From: Watersipora subatra
Taxonomy: Eukaryota; Bryozoa; Gymnolaemata; Cheilostomatida; Watersiporidae
DNA: 64,000 nt
Direction of reading: 5' to 3'
Assembly: GCF_963576615.1 (NCBI RefSeq)
Contig: NC_088717.1
Span: forward strand, 14,328,108 to 14,392,107
A program made the position numbers and the translations under genes. The notes beneath the pieces are model-generated. The model ran no database searches, was not told the DNA's origin, and worked only from the letters and a program-made list of their open reading frames with translations. Each line of letters opens with the position of its first letter. Within the stretch, counting starts at the first letter, position 1. Positions 38,301 to 53,300 of this stretch are shown here, one piece after another.

Positions 38301-41300
38301 ACTTGGTTTATCTTATTATTATTATTATTGTATTTGTTTACATTTCATTTCCAATTTCCTTTTCACCACCTCTTATGAAACTGTTTTGTTTTAAGAAACT
38401 TCCACCATCACATGTCAGAAATGATTAGACTGTAAAGCCACATGCTTGTTCCTAGTTTATGATGTACATTTTTTGTATGTTTGGAAATTTGAACATTGGA
38501 AACCTCTACTTACAATCTCAGGAGAATTTAAGTAGAAGTTTGATTGAGTACCACTTAAATGTTTCCCAATATGTCAGTTAAGAGTTTGCCAACACTCAGA
38601 CTATAGATGCTTCAATTTAACTGCAGATTGAAGATGACAGCAGTGATTCATCCCTGTCTGGCGCAGAATACCCGATGAAAAAAGGTCGTAATGCTATGAG
38701 GCAGGCAAAACGCTCGGGAGTCGTTCATCTGATGACGAATGAAGACCTTAGCAGTGAGGTACTTAGCTAATGTTGTCTGTAGGAGAAAAAGTATTCAATA
38801 AACATGTTTAAGTGAATAATATTTCGTCAAGGTTATTTCGTGTGACATCATAACAATAGACCTTTAAATAGGCCCAACATTAATGCAAGGCAAAAGTTGA
38901 ATAAATCTTTGGTAAGAAATGTATTTGGATACCAAAAATTATTGCAAAACAACACTGCAAAAAGATTTGCTTACAGAAATTACCACGTTAAAACTTTTAA
39001 ACAATATCTTATAAACCATTAAAAAACATTTAAAATACATTTAGGTATGGTACTTGAAATGGGAATTTGTCTAATCTTTTAATGTACATGTAGCATAAAA
39101 AGAGCAGACAACTTGTATCATTGCTTTCCGAATTTTGGTGAACGCCTGTGTGAATCCATCCAAATGGTTTAAAAACAAGCTACAAATTTTCTGGTGCCTT
39201 GGATCTCTATGCCTTGCTAGTTGACTTTATCGTTTTGTTTACATCTTCGAATCATATTTTATGCAATGATAATTCCAAATTAACGCGAACTGAAACAATA
39301 ATATTGGGATAATAAGGAATATGTTCAAACTTTGGGTTTGAGCAATTTATTTGGCTTTAGAATTGAAAATAAAAAATCATGTGGTCTCTTTCATGTTGTT
39401 ATTCTGAATTTATTCTGTTGAGTACAACACAATTTGTGTAAGACAGAACTCTCTCTATCAAATAGAAACATTGTTATTGTTGTTTGGACACATTTTCAAA
39501 GAGCTGATTGTTTTCTGAAGTAACAATTAAATGCAGATTTTGATATCTTTGTACTTGCCAAGACAGTCCCTGGTTAGGTTAAGCTTATAGATACATGGTA
39601 AGTCCCAAACATCAGCGGTTGTTTTATCAGAAGGTTCTATCAGAAGGGAACAGAAATTGGGATGCCTATGTGTCTGCCATTGTATGCAACGGTGACTGAT
39701 TTCAGTTATGTATGTTTTTTAACCAATTGTGAAGTAGATATGTAGTTGGTGTTGTTCATTTACAGGTGGACAATGATGATACTCCATGCACATCATGCAA
39801 AAAGTACAATCAACCTCATCTCATGCTGCTGTGTGACAAATGTGATGCTGGCTGGCATACAGGTTGTGTCAAGCCACCTCTCTTTTACATTCCAGATGGG
39901 GAGTGGCACTGCCCCAATTGTGAGCATGTAAGTATATATCTTCAGTTGTATGTGTTACTGTGAGCTGCGAGGAAGGTTTGTATCTCCTGTCCGCGACTAC
40001 TAGTTCTGCAATCTCAGTAGATCAAGGCCTACCATATGCTCTGGAGTTTATTTGCTATCAGGTGGGGTGGGCGCACCCGGGACTTTAACTTTACTATCTT
40101 CATATATAATCAGTCTTGTCATCTGATTCATCATGTTATCCAATCTATCCCTCCATCTGTAGTTATTGATATTCCGTGTCTTGATGGATTTGAACTCACC
40201 ACAAATGAACTCACAAGGTTCTTATTCGGGCACTCTACCACTGAGCTACAACACCATATTGATCAATGATGTTATCATATAGCGTATGACACGCTAATTA
40301 TTTTAGCATTGCACCCATGCGTTACGATTTCCCTGTTAAAAAATAATTTTCGTAAGGTTTAATCACTATGTCTGGGATCAAGGCCAATTCTTCTCACACG
40401 GACAATTATATTATCTTCGTGGGAAGAGCCTCGACATTCTCTTTCCGTTCGGTCAAACAAAGACAGTACAATATCTCATTTTTACATTTGTACCGGTATC
40501 GAGAGGTACCAGTATCGTCACATTCAAAGTTTTGATGGATAGCTTCCGGTGGAACAGTAACCTTTTTTATACACACACTTCTATGCAAGAATTGTTATTA
40601 TTAATTCAACATATTCGGGATTTTTATTTTTTTTTCTCAGTTTGTATTTATTGTATCATTACCGAATCACCTTTTATTATAATCATAGCAAAACCGACAT
40701 AATTTAGCTATTACTTGTTAATTATTTCACTTTTAAATCTAAACTTTTTTATAGTTGTTTTATTTTTTTTAATTTATTCGACCTGCACGAAACATTTTCC
40801 TCAGGATATGAAGTGTGTAAGTTACAGTTGTTTGACAAAGTTTGAAAACCTTTACAGTTGTTTTAATTTCTCTTAATTTATTTAAACTACACAAAACACT
40901 TTTCTCATGATATGTAGTTTAAAAGTTAGAGTGACAAATTTTGTTAAATAGAAATAAAAAATTTTAATTCCCGAGAATTCGGCTAGTCAAATCATATGTC
41001 TCAATAGTCTAAGTGAACTCTCAGTCTAATGAACGTCTGTACCTTGGTAGTTGCTGCTGATCGAGAAGCTCGAAGCAGACTTGGAGAGGATAGACGGGCT
41101 GATAAAGGAGAAAGAAGCTCGAATGAAAAAGCTAGAGCGACAAGAGAAGTATGCTCTATCCAATGGTATCAACCCTTCCAATATTATCACTGAATTCAAC
41201 TCGGCGGATAGAGTAAGTGCAGACTGTTTCTCGCCTCGCAATTCTCCTGCCGCTTGCTACTGGCTCAGCTCAGAATCGCCATCACTCCATCCGTGGCTTT

Positions 41301-44300
41301 AGCTTGTTTACTTCCTTCTAGCATTTTCAAATTATCAGATCTTCAGATGATCTGTGCACTAAGTGTCGATAGTGTCTATATGGGTCATATATATATGGGT
41401 CATACTGGGGTCTATATGGGTCATACTCGGGAACAACAAGGATAATAATAACAAGAATAATATGCTTAAAATCTGTACAATGCCATGTTTAGCATGTGTA
41501 CCATATCCTGTTCAGAATGCTATCAAGCCGTGTTTAGCATGTGTACCATATCCTGTTCAGCATGGGTATCAAGCCGTGTTTAGCATGTGTACCATATCCT
41601 GTTCAGAATGGGTATCAAGCCGTGTTTAGCATGTGTACCATATCCTGTTCAGAATGGGTATCAAGCCGTGTTTAGCATGTGTATTAAGTTGTGTTTAGCA
41701 TGTGTACCAAGTTGTGTTTAGCATGTGTACCAAGTTGTGTTTAGCATGTGTACCTTGTCATGTTTACTAAATGAACTGTGTCATGTTTAGTTCATGTACC
41801 AAGTCACGTTTAACATGTGTTCTACATCAGGCTTAGCGTGTACACCAAGTCATGTTTAGCATTTGTACCTAGTCATCTTTGTATGCTTCCAAAATAAAAT
41901 GATAAGCAAAAAGTTACGTTATAGACCTTTATTTGCCCTGTAGCATCTAGCATGCTCTAAGACATTTGTCTCAATGTTTTGTAGCCCGCTCGAGAAAGGA
42001 AAAGCAAGAAACTAGATGAATACGCATATGACAGCGAGGACGATTATGAGGAGGTGACAATGAAGAGGTCATGTCGCAAACGAACTAAGGTCAATTATAC
42101 ATTTGAGCAGTATGAGGCCGTCATGAACAACGCTATCTCCAAAGATGACTGTGATGATGATCCTACAATACTGGCTGGTATGTGAAGATATGTAGTCATT
42201 TAGTTGGCGTTTTATTGTGGCTCGTTGGTTGCGCCAGATGATATGGTTAAAGGTTGATTTGCAACAAAATTCATATTATAGTTATTTGGAATCAAAAGAT
42301 TCACCATGTCTTACTCTGCTGTGTTGTAGGTGCAAAATATGTGGGAATGTGATTACAACCTTTTAAAAGCTCAAAAACCAAAAGCCGCCGTAGATTGGAA
42401 TCAGTTTATTTCTCTGACGTTGTCATTACATTTGATTATTGTTTTGTCACGTGATGTTCTCGCGTGAATTGAAAGGCCAATAAAAGGTTCAATATAAAAC
42501 TTCTTGTAGCACTAGTTTATGACAAACACTTCGGGTTTTACCGAAGACCCTGTATCAAATATAGATGCTCGCTACTTTACAGTTTTGTTTCGACTTGGTT
42601 TAATCATCTAGTCGTAATCTGATCATGTGGCCCAATACTTCGCAAATAATTTCTGCAGCGATTTTCGATTATCACAAGTGACCAACAGGCTCATCATGAT
42701 TATCAGACAATGATATGTACGCTTTCGAGCCAAGGTTAAAAAATTAAACAAATTTTTACGGTAAGTTATAAGATATCAGTGCTGAAAATGACAGCATTAC
42801 AATGACGATAAAACAGATGCGTAAGAACAATAGACATGGTTTTATTGAATGCGTGAAGTAAATTTGTGAAAATATTCCGACGAATGAGGTTGCGTGAAAG
42901 TGTAAACAAAAGCCATCTTGTACAACTACGTCCCATTTAAGCCGTTTTGGTTAGAGATTCTAATCTATGGCGGTTTTGTGATGAATTAACTGTTCGTTTT
43001 TGAGCTTTGAGGAGCTTGTAATCACATTTCCGCATATTTTGCTCCTACAAGACAACAGAGTAAGACATGGTGAATCTATCAAATAACTGTAATGTGAATT
43101 TTGTTGCAAGTCAACCTTTGAGGATTCAGACAATTTGACTTTTTTTTTAAACAACAAATCAAACCCGCTGACTCTCAACCTGTTGACTTCACCTGCTGAC
43201 CTCACCCTGATAACCCAATTTACTGCCTTTAACCTACCGACCCCACCCTACTGACCTCCACCTTTCTAACCTCCACCTTACTGACCTCCACCCTACTGAG
43301 CCCACCCTACTGACCTCCGCCCTACTGACCTCCACCCTACTGATCTCGTAATGCTCACCTTATATCACTAACTCTTCTCTGCTGATTTTACCCTATCGTG
43401 ATCATTTTGGACCAACACCACACGCTTCACTTTGTGATGGTCTGTGCCCATCACAAAGTGAAGTTATTATGAAAATAATCTCTGTCAGTAAATTTTGAAA
43501 ATGTTTTAGCGATACAAAGTTTTTTTTATGGATTTTACTGCACAGGGTAGCACTGTCACCCTTTCTTTAGATCACCAGTGATACTGTGGATAATATTTCG
43601 CAAATATTGTTAGCAAAGAGCATTTGAGCCAAAATAGCTGTTTTACGAGATGATTTTGTATGCATCCACTTGTCTTTGTTTTAAATATCATATCTTTAAT
43701 ATTATTAGATAAATGCTAGCTATGGTCAAGTTGAATAACTTGACAACCATTTACCATGGTTTACACTATTCGTATTATCGTTTGCTATTGATCTGTTTTT
43801 TATAAAATATCAAGTGCAGGAATATGTATGTGTAAACTCTGTCAAACCTTACTCTCTCAAAGTTAATCATATTAACTCCGAGTTGATAAAGTAGAAAGGT
43901 AGCTTCAAATCTGTGGTTACAAATCAAATACTTTGGTCAGTGATGCTAGTTCAGACTCGCTAGCTAACAGCTATGTGTATTCAGACTTATGCAGATGATG
44001 CAACTTCTTAGCTTTGGTTCTAGCAGTAACATTGTGTGGGTTCTGCTACAGGCACTAACTCCTCTTTAGTCTCGGCTTCCAAGGTTACAAAATCGTCGGG
44101 CCAATCCAGACCTCCCCCGGGTCAGTCAAGAGGCAAGGACATCAGTAATCTGTTAGATGGCACAAAATTTTCTATTATGAGTGATGAGGAGGTGGATGAA
44201 GAATTGGACAGCAGCAGGGAGGAGGTGATACAACGAGAAAAGGAAAATATTTCTGTGACCTCCAAAGGATCAATAGGTGCCAGGAAACGCAAAAGACCAA

Positions 44301-47300
44301 GCAAGTGAGTGGCTCCCATCGTGTTTTATTAATGAAGTTACTAAGTAATGTTTTATGCGTTTATGCTAAAGCTAAATGCAGATTCTAGACTATTGTGCAA
44401 TACTTTATATCAACTTATATAGCGGAAAGTGCAATATTTCTTCACTAACTAAAATTGGGAACTTTATTATTGGATAACATTTGCATATTTTATTAAAACT
44501 GCACGTCCGGTGAGCTGTGTGATGTCATCAAGCGAGCCGATAAAGCACAAGGAATAATGGCTATGGAATGGATGGCTAGTGATTAGCTCAGGTGGTAGTG
44601 TGCTAAGCTGCTAATTTGAATGTTTTGGGTTCAAATCCCATTCAATGGATTATCCTTTTTCTACCTCCGACTGTGGCTTTAGATGGACAGACCGACACGG
44701 CTCTTATTATAGTCCTGATTGGTGGTTATGCTTTGCTGATGTTTCACAATATTGCAACAGTGAAATGTCATGGTTTGTAAATACTCAACTATGGAATTTT
44801 GCACGGGAAAACGGCCCTTCGTTTTAATCAATAATTGCAGTTTAGGGTAGTTGGCAATCACGAACAAAATTTTATATGGAAGCGAACTCTGCAATTTTTA
44901 GTGTACTCATTCTATAAAAACTAGTACACTGTTAGTCTAGTGCGCCATGAGAGATCATCAGGTGTAATAACTATTCGTATAATTATTCACAATTATCGGT
45001 GAGCAATTGAGTGGCGCAGTTGTTAGATTGTATGCTTGCCTTGCTAAAAATCGCCAGTTCAAATCCCACACTTGTGATCTTATTTCCAACCAAACTGGGC
45101 CTTCAGACTGATAGACATGGCTCTTGTTGTAGCAAAGATGTAGTAATAGTTAAAGATTTATTACACAATCGCATTATTGAAGATTTACTTTACTTTGTAT
45201 TAAAATCTCATGCTCCGTAATTCTATTTGCACATGTATATGCTGTAACACCTCTCTAAAACTTCTTACTTTTTGTTTGACCAACCATGTACTCTTTATAT
45301 ACTTGTCAGGCGGAATCTAAGAATTGCTATTATATTGGCTTGGCTGACACGTCACACTAGATATTGTGTAAGAATAGTGATTTTTCAAATAACATTTGTG
45401 ACAGAGAGTTTATTGAAAGTGACATCGCATGTATTTCTACTCGTCAATAAGCCAGTGTTGTTTTTTCCTTGCCTTGATTTATCTAGAACATTCACCGAAA
45501 TTTTATATATCTATGATTATTTGTCTAGCACCATCATTAATCAATATCTTCTCACTTCTCTTGATCTAGGTTGCTGTTGTTCTTTTGCTTTCTGCAGAGT
45601 TCAACTACATCATTTATGTAGTTGAATGATATTATATTCATGTAATAAACAGTGTTAATAATATGTAACTATATTATTAACACTGCTTATTTTATGATTT
45701 GCAGTAGAGACTACTTTGCTTCTATTATTTCACATGTTCTGTATATCCTACTATATATCCTACATGTATATATGTTGTGCACCAGATTTAATGATATGGA
45801 TGCCGATAGCGCCGCGGAAGACGACGAAGACTACAAGATGTCAGATGAGGCCAATGAAGACGAAGGGCCATCAGTAGGTTCAGATGAGAACGTTTCAGAT
45901 GATATTTGGACACCAGGAGGCATTCGGAAAGGAGGAAGGAAATATACACCGCGTGAGAAAGTTCGAGACTTCAGTAAGTGTCACTTGTGAATAATAGGTC
46001 GCCATGTTGTGAGTATTAGACTTACAAACGGCTGGACCAGTTATTATGTACCGTTGTTTGTCTGCGTAATACTTCCTGTTTTTGGTTCTGTAAGTTGATC
46101 AGTTTTTAGGTAATGCTTTTAACTACAGTGATACTGAATATATATAGCTCAACGGTCAGCTAGTACTGTATAACTGTCAGTTGAACTGCTAATATTTGGA
46201 ATTGCATCACAAGTAGAGCTTCACGGTACAGGCATTTGATTGTTTGGTGGCGATTTAAAGGTAGACGATTTGAAAATGGCCACCATTTAAAGATACATCA
46301 CCATTCGTATAAGCGATATAATCATGTGATGGTGATATATCTCTCACCTGACGATTTTCAGATTGAGTGATAATGGAACTAAAGCACTCAGGCCTTTTAG
46401 TCTTATAAGCTCATTCCATGGCCTTCCAGGCTCACGGCCATTCATAAAATAAATGTTTCTAATTATTACAAATACAAAACAGTTTCTTTTTAAGTTAGAA
46501 TATACAAAAAATATTAAAAGTTCTTTTACATAATAATATCACGATATATCGCAAATCGCCTATTTGCAATATTGAATTGGTTGGGGATTTTTTGAAATCG
46601 CGATGCTGTAGTCACAAGAGTGTGATGATAAAGTGCCAGATTTTAATCGTCATACAAATTTATTATTCATTTCAGAGCGTTTATTGAGGCCGTTTTATGG
46701 CTTTACTTCACCTTATGCTAGCTAATCAAGTATTACTGACAACTGACTATGCTGACAGGATTTCCTGTTATTCTCATATTATCAAGGAGCGCATAACTCC
46801 TATTTGAATTCCTGTTGAATTTAATACAGTTGAAAATGCGCTTCAAGGCCTTACTAGCATACACAGACAGCACTCTTGTGAATAGGTGTTGAAAGCTAAC
46901 TGCATAGCTGACAGCGCAATATATTTACAATGTGAAGGTCGTGAAGGTCATGTAACCGTAGAATTCTAAAGAATGAAAATATCTTTTTCCATCTTAAAAA
47001 GAGTTATTGCTTCTTAATCTGTCTGAACCAAATTGAGATTTGTCGTGTTTTTAATCTGATGCAGTGTCACTAACTCTGCATTGTACCGCTGCTTGTTTTG
47101 TGGTTCGTAAAAATATGGCAGAAAGATTGTTTTTGTATCTCTATTTGCTCATGAAACTCTTATAATATTCAACAACGATGATAGAAATAAATTTAGAAAA
47201 TCTATCAGTGATAAACTTGGCTAATTTATCTAATTCTTATAGTGAATATGTAACATGGCTTATAGTGATAGACACTGACACATGGTAGGTATTTGCAATG

Positions 47301-50300
47301 CGTATGGAAATAAGGTTTGAATTAACTACAATGCTGAAGTAATACATTGCAAATCACAAAGTATTTTTATAAATGTAATTGTTACTCGGTTACATAGCAA
47401 TAACAAAAATAGTTCATCCAAACAAACCAACTTCAAAGTTTGCTCAAAACATAGCCTTAGCTCCACCAAAATTTGTTTGTCATGTCAGCTTTTGCGATAT
47501 ATGTATACTTTGCTGCAGTTACACTCCCTTGAATTAGTCTCAGTGCAAACTTGGATGTCTGTTTGGCTGGTTTATAGTTTGTGATGAGGAAGAGTCAGAA
47601 CCAGAGCAGCGTAAAAAGAAAACTTACCAGAGACCACGAAGGACAGCGACAGCTACTCAGGCTGCTCTCAGGTTGGCTCATGTTGTGTACATTAGTCTCT
47701 CTCTTGCAGGCGGTAGTTTCGGCAATGGCTGTTTTATGGTTTAGGTTTTATCACTACCTCCATGCAGCTCTGTTTGCCACCTTGTCTCACAACGATGCAG
47801 TGATGCACTTTAGTGCTTCCTTATATTGTATTATTACTACCATACAATACTACCATACAATAGACAACATGTTTGACAAGTTGTTCTTTTTATCATTTCT
47901 TTCAAAAACAGCAACTCTTTGAGGGCTGACTCCTATTAGCCTTTTCAGTCTGAGTGTTGGACTGCAGAGACCTCTTCTTACATTCTCCTTAGATTGTATG
48001 TAGATTTAATTGTAAGATTGTAACCATTTTTATCGAGTATTCTGTGGTAGACAAGATAGACATCATAATCACACTTTCTCTTGATCTGAGCATCTTAACC
48101 GCGATCAAGTTTTGTTAATTTGAATCTTGAAACATCCTGTCAGTCAGATCATCTTAAACATCAAAAAAATCACAAATGATAGAAAAATGCCGATACTTTC
48201 TGATAAAATTAACTACAATTTTGTGTTAGGTCATCTATAATCAATATATGAACTTAATGTGTGCCATTTTATTAGACACATTTTAAAACATGTAAAAAAC
48301 AACAAAAGCAAAACAGCGATTTTCAGTCTATGTCATTGTATAAAATATTCACTTTTCCAAAAGTATGCCCTGTATTTTGTATTTGAACCATTAATAGAAT
48401 TTTGCTTATTGATAGGTATGGATGTTGTTAAGTTGTTACGAAACAGCTTGATAAAATTCAGATTGATATAAATAAAATGATATACTCACATTGAGGGAAT
48501 TGCGGAAAAGAAGATGTTTTGTCATCTTTCTTGGCTTTTCCACAAATTTTTGTTCAATTTGTGTAGGTACTTTTGAACAAGATGATGAAATGTTTTAGTA
48601 TAAAGTTAGCAGTTTTGCATTTGTTTGAAATTGATTTGCAGTGTCTTTATATCCGTACAAACAAAGCTGTTATGCGATGCTAGCTAATGTTACAGGTCGT
48701 AGTTTTTACATGCAACTTCAGCAATTAATTGGTTTGTAAGTTCGTGGTTTTCAGACTTATCCGCGATATATATGTAAAATATTAGTATAATATATCTATA
48801 TATAACATCTCGATAGCCGGCCAATCAAATGGTAGGTCGACCTATGGCATTCTAACTACTGGCCAATCACATTAGATAGACCTATGGCAACCTGACAACT
48901 GGCCAATCACGTTAGGTAGACCTACGGCAACCTGACAACTGGCCAATCACATTAGGTAGACCTCTGACACCAAGCCAATCGCATGATATGCCTATTTACA
49001 ACAATTCAAAGTTGGTGTATCGGATTGCATTACTTTGTTGTGATTTTGTCATTGCAGCTTCACTACACTGTCAGCTAAGAATAGGTAGTTTAGATTTGTA
49101 TTCTCTGGTTTTAGTTTCTAAAGTGTTTCCCAACCACAGAGTTGACAATTTAATAGAGTGCTCCACCCGTGTTTGATGTGATAAGAGGTTGCAGATGTTA
49201 AATGTTTCCTTCTATGATAAGGTTTTGTGACTCATGCATGATGTCTTATAGAAAGAAGAGAGAGGCTAAATTTGGATTCACCTCTAGTGAGGAGTCGCTG
49301 GCCACCACCCCATGTTCTTCCAGTACAGAAGAAGAGGAACATCGGGCTAAGCGAAGGGTGAATAAATGGAATAAAATGAAGAGTAAGTAAATAGCTCTGT
49401 AAGCTAACTTCTTCTTTGCCCACCTCAGGGCTGTCCGCATGATCCGCTGTGGTTCCAGTTGAGATTGTGTGAGCTTAGCACTTGATCAACTCGTCTCACC
49501 ACATTCCTGGCAGGGCAACAGATAATTCCTATTATTGTTTTGGCCTACACGTTTAGTTGCGTTCATATTACTAAATTCTAATGGAATTAAGTAGAGGTAA
49601 ATATCATGTTTTAGCTAAAACTGTAGACTGAGAAATTGATTAGCAACGTTTTGGCTCTCCAAGTATTCTCTAGCTGCGTTGCTGGTCTTTAAATCATTGC
49701 GCTGCTGGCTTTTAAATCATTGCATCATTTGCTCTATTTCTCAGTCTATCTTTCTATCTATCTCACTAATTCTCAGTCTATCTCTCGGTTGTCTATTTGC
49801 ATGACAAGGGTTTGTTGTTTCCAGCTTATTCTGCTGGTACTAAAAAAGGAAAGAAAGAGTCGAGAAAGAAGAAACGGCTCAAGAAAAATTTCGCTTCAGA
49901 TGAATCGACTGAGGAGTCGAGTGACAGTGAGGATGAGTACTTGCCACTTGTCGAGCAAGACATCGTGTCTACTGCCGGGCAGGATGTGGCTTCAGCTGCC
50001 GAAGCCGAGGTGTGCTCATACATAAACATACCTTGCGCTACTCATTAGGAGCTACTCATTAGGAGACTCGCTACTGAGGCTCACGACATTAAGTGATGCC
50101 AATTGTTCATTATGACCTTTTCACATTTTGCCTTGTGTGTGATTGCACTCTGATTCCTTCTTGAACCAACTGTAATCCTCACTTTTTCCCCGTGTTCTTC
50201 ATTGTTATTATCACTCTTTATGTTATTATTCAAAATTGGGATATCCAAAAGTGACCTTTCAAAGTAAAAATGAAGAATAATTTTTAACGAAATATGAGCT

Positions 50301-53300
50301 AGGTGTTTTGTAAGGTGTCTAATTAGACAAATACCCCAGGGAGCAAATAGGTGCATTTCATACCTTCGTACCATCTCGTAAGTGCTGTCATCTGTGCCAG
50401 AAAAAAAGCTTGCCATTAAACTATTGTTTACATTAAATTTTATCATTTTTAAGCTATCAACTTGGAGCATTTTTGCACTAAGTGGAAAAACTACTTGAGA
50501 GAGTTTTAAATTATTGATAGGATGAGTTGATATCTAATGGCATTGTGGAGAGCTTTACTTCCTTTGTGTTATTCGTTCAGAACTCATGAGCATTGTCGCT
50601 TTTTATATACAGTCAAACCTCAATGATCATCTCCACATAAATTGTCCGATGTAAAACGTAAAATCTTTGCCAAAATTTGTCTCGACACACTGTATAATAT
50701 CCAGCATACGTATTTTGAGACTTCGCAAAGTACTGTAGTTTTGTAAGGAAACACTAATAAAAATTGCGAATAAAAGGTAAAATAATGAGGGTGTGCTAAT
50801 TGAGTTAATATAAGTTGTATGTGGTACAAGTAGAGGAAGTTATTAAACATATCTCTATCACTCACTCCAATACCAAACTTGTGTATTGGCAACCCTAGGC
50901 TTCTGTTAATATTTAATTCGGTGAAAATACCAGTAAGAAATTGACTATTACCTTAATAATTTAGTTTTTAAAATTTAGCTTTGTAAAGTATTTGCTTTGG
51001 TGCTACATGTATTTACTTGACAAATCAATCATTAGTTTTTCACTGTGGAACAAATTGACAAAAATACAATCTATTCATATAGTATTTGCTCCAATATACA
51101 ATAGTTTTGATATATGAAACAGATAATTGCATTATCGAGATTTACCTTTATAATGTTTGTTCATAGTCATGATGTTATTGTAACTGCCCTTGGTAGACTG
51201 ATGCGGAGGACCCTGATGGAGTACACAGGGTTAATAACAGACTGGAATCATCGTCTGGTGATGATGATACAGATGACTCTGAGGGGCGCAGTGCTAATCA
51301 GACTCGCTCTAAAGTAAAAGTAACACCCATCATACAGCAGGATCGGGCAACTCCAATCATGCAAAATGATCCAACTCCAATCCTACAAAATGACCCGGCT
51401 TCAATCTTACAGAATGACCCAAAGCCAGTTAGGCCAAAAAATAGGACGATTTCCGTCAAACAAAATAATTTGGTAACCCCAATCATGCAGAACGACTTCC
51501 ATAGTGATTCGCAGACTGATGAATTTCAAAAAAGTACTGCTGTAAAAAAACAAACTGAACTACAGACTCCATCGTCTCCAAAAACATCCTCAGTTAATGG
51601 TGATGTGAACATATCCGGTGGTAAGCATCAGACAAACTTACAAACTCCCAAATTGAAGGCACATGAATCCGAGACGATCGAAAAAGCGAATGTGGGTTCA
51701 GCTCATGCGCAAAGTCTACAAGATTCTACTGCGACAGAAGCTCAAATTACTCATTCAGCTAGCACTGCAATCGTTCAGACCAATAATCAAGCTAGTACTG
51801 TGACAGCAGGCAGTAAGTCATCTGGAGAAAAAATACAGACTTCCAGCGTTTCTACAACTGAGGCAGCAAGTGCTCATTCGAATCTGGTAAATATTTTCTC
51901 TCATCTTTACAGAAAGTATAGTCATGGACAGTAGTATAGGACCGCCTAAAATAGTCTAGTAAATCTGAAATATATATAACCAGTTGTAATTTGTTTTGTA
52001 AAAGTACATGAATACAGAAACATGGTCTCATTTTAATACTCAGAATCTCCTCTATCTGTTTTTATCTACTCGCCTTTAAAAACAATACTCTAGCTATTAT
52101 GTCGCTAAGTAATAATAAATGGAAATATTTTTTTACTGAGAGCTATTTTGGGACATGAGTGCTTAAAATTTTAAAAATGATTGAATCTACACTGCTAGTG
52201 AAGAAGAAATATCAAACTTTTGAGAAAACTTAAAAGATTTAACACATAGTTTGAAAGAAAAAATAATCACCTTTTATATATAACCACTTATAACCACCTA
52301 TATTATATACATATTTCTTTCAAACATTGTGAGTGGGACTTCAGCGAATAGCATATCACTATTAAGTCCTATAATAGTTCAGGTGTATAAAAATTATCTT
52401 GTGGTCTTGTACTTTTACACATGACTACATTTCATGTCCCATTTTTATTTTATGTAGGCTTTGTACTCTGAGAGGTCTTTTCACTCATATAACCACGACT
52501 GAATTCAAGTTGTATAGTGCATCTCAATTATCTAGTCAACAGAAAAATGAACTCGGTAGAAATGCACTTTGACCTTGTTGTAATCTGTCTTCCTAATCTG
52601 TGTCTAGATACCGTAAAACCTTTATTTTAACGCTATAGCGCTCTATTTTCAACCCTTCCTTTAGAGCGCCGCTTTATTAGAGGTGACGTTCAAATAAAGG
52701 TGGCATTGTACTTTTAAGACACATCGTCAGGATGTTGAGAAGCTAAATTTAACACTTTTCGGGCGAATCGAATGTCGCCTATATTTAGCACGCTCTTTTG
52801 GGTGGTGCGACATTAGTCGTTGTGGTTGCAAGAAGTTTGCTAACTTACATCTAACTTACCCTAGATTTTTCAAATAAATTTCACGAGGAAGCTGATACAT
52901 GTCTTTACCATTTGACTGTACATGTATATCGCTTGTAATTAACCTATGATGATCTTATGGCCTACATTCTCATTTGTTGGAGCTTTAAAGTTTTGTATTT
53001 TATTTTAAATTTGAAGGCAAATTTTCATTTTATAACTGTATTCAACAAGGTTACGTAAAAACTCATTGCACTCATCAATATGTTTGCTACAGTTCGTAGC
53101 CAAAACTGGTTTTTTGTGTGTAATAGAACAGGTGTTACGAGCATCGATCCATTGTAAGCAGAGTTCAGATTATCACAATCGTGCTATCAAATAGTATGCT
53201 ATAAATATGCAAATTTATAAGTTATAATAATAACATATCAAATGTTGCAAATATATATTCAAGAACAACTGTCATAAACAAACCATAATTATAGTACATG

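Noticed and set aside
40190-40262. tRNA gene on the minus strand
   Set aside because: Only promoter-box similarity; no complete cloverleaf, and similar degenerate copies occur elsewhere in the window.
44575-44650. tRNA gene
   Set aside because: A and B boxes are present but the anticodon arm and acceptor stem do not pair, and related copies with a shared tail exist, so it is a SINE head.
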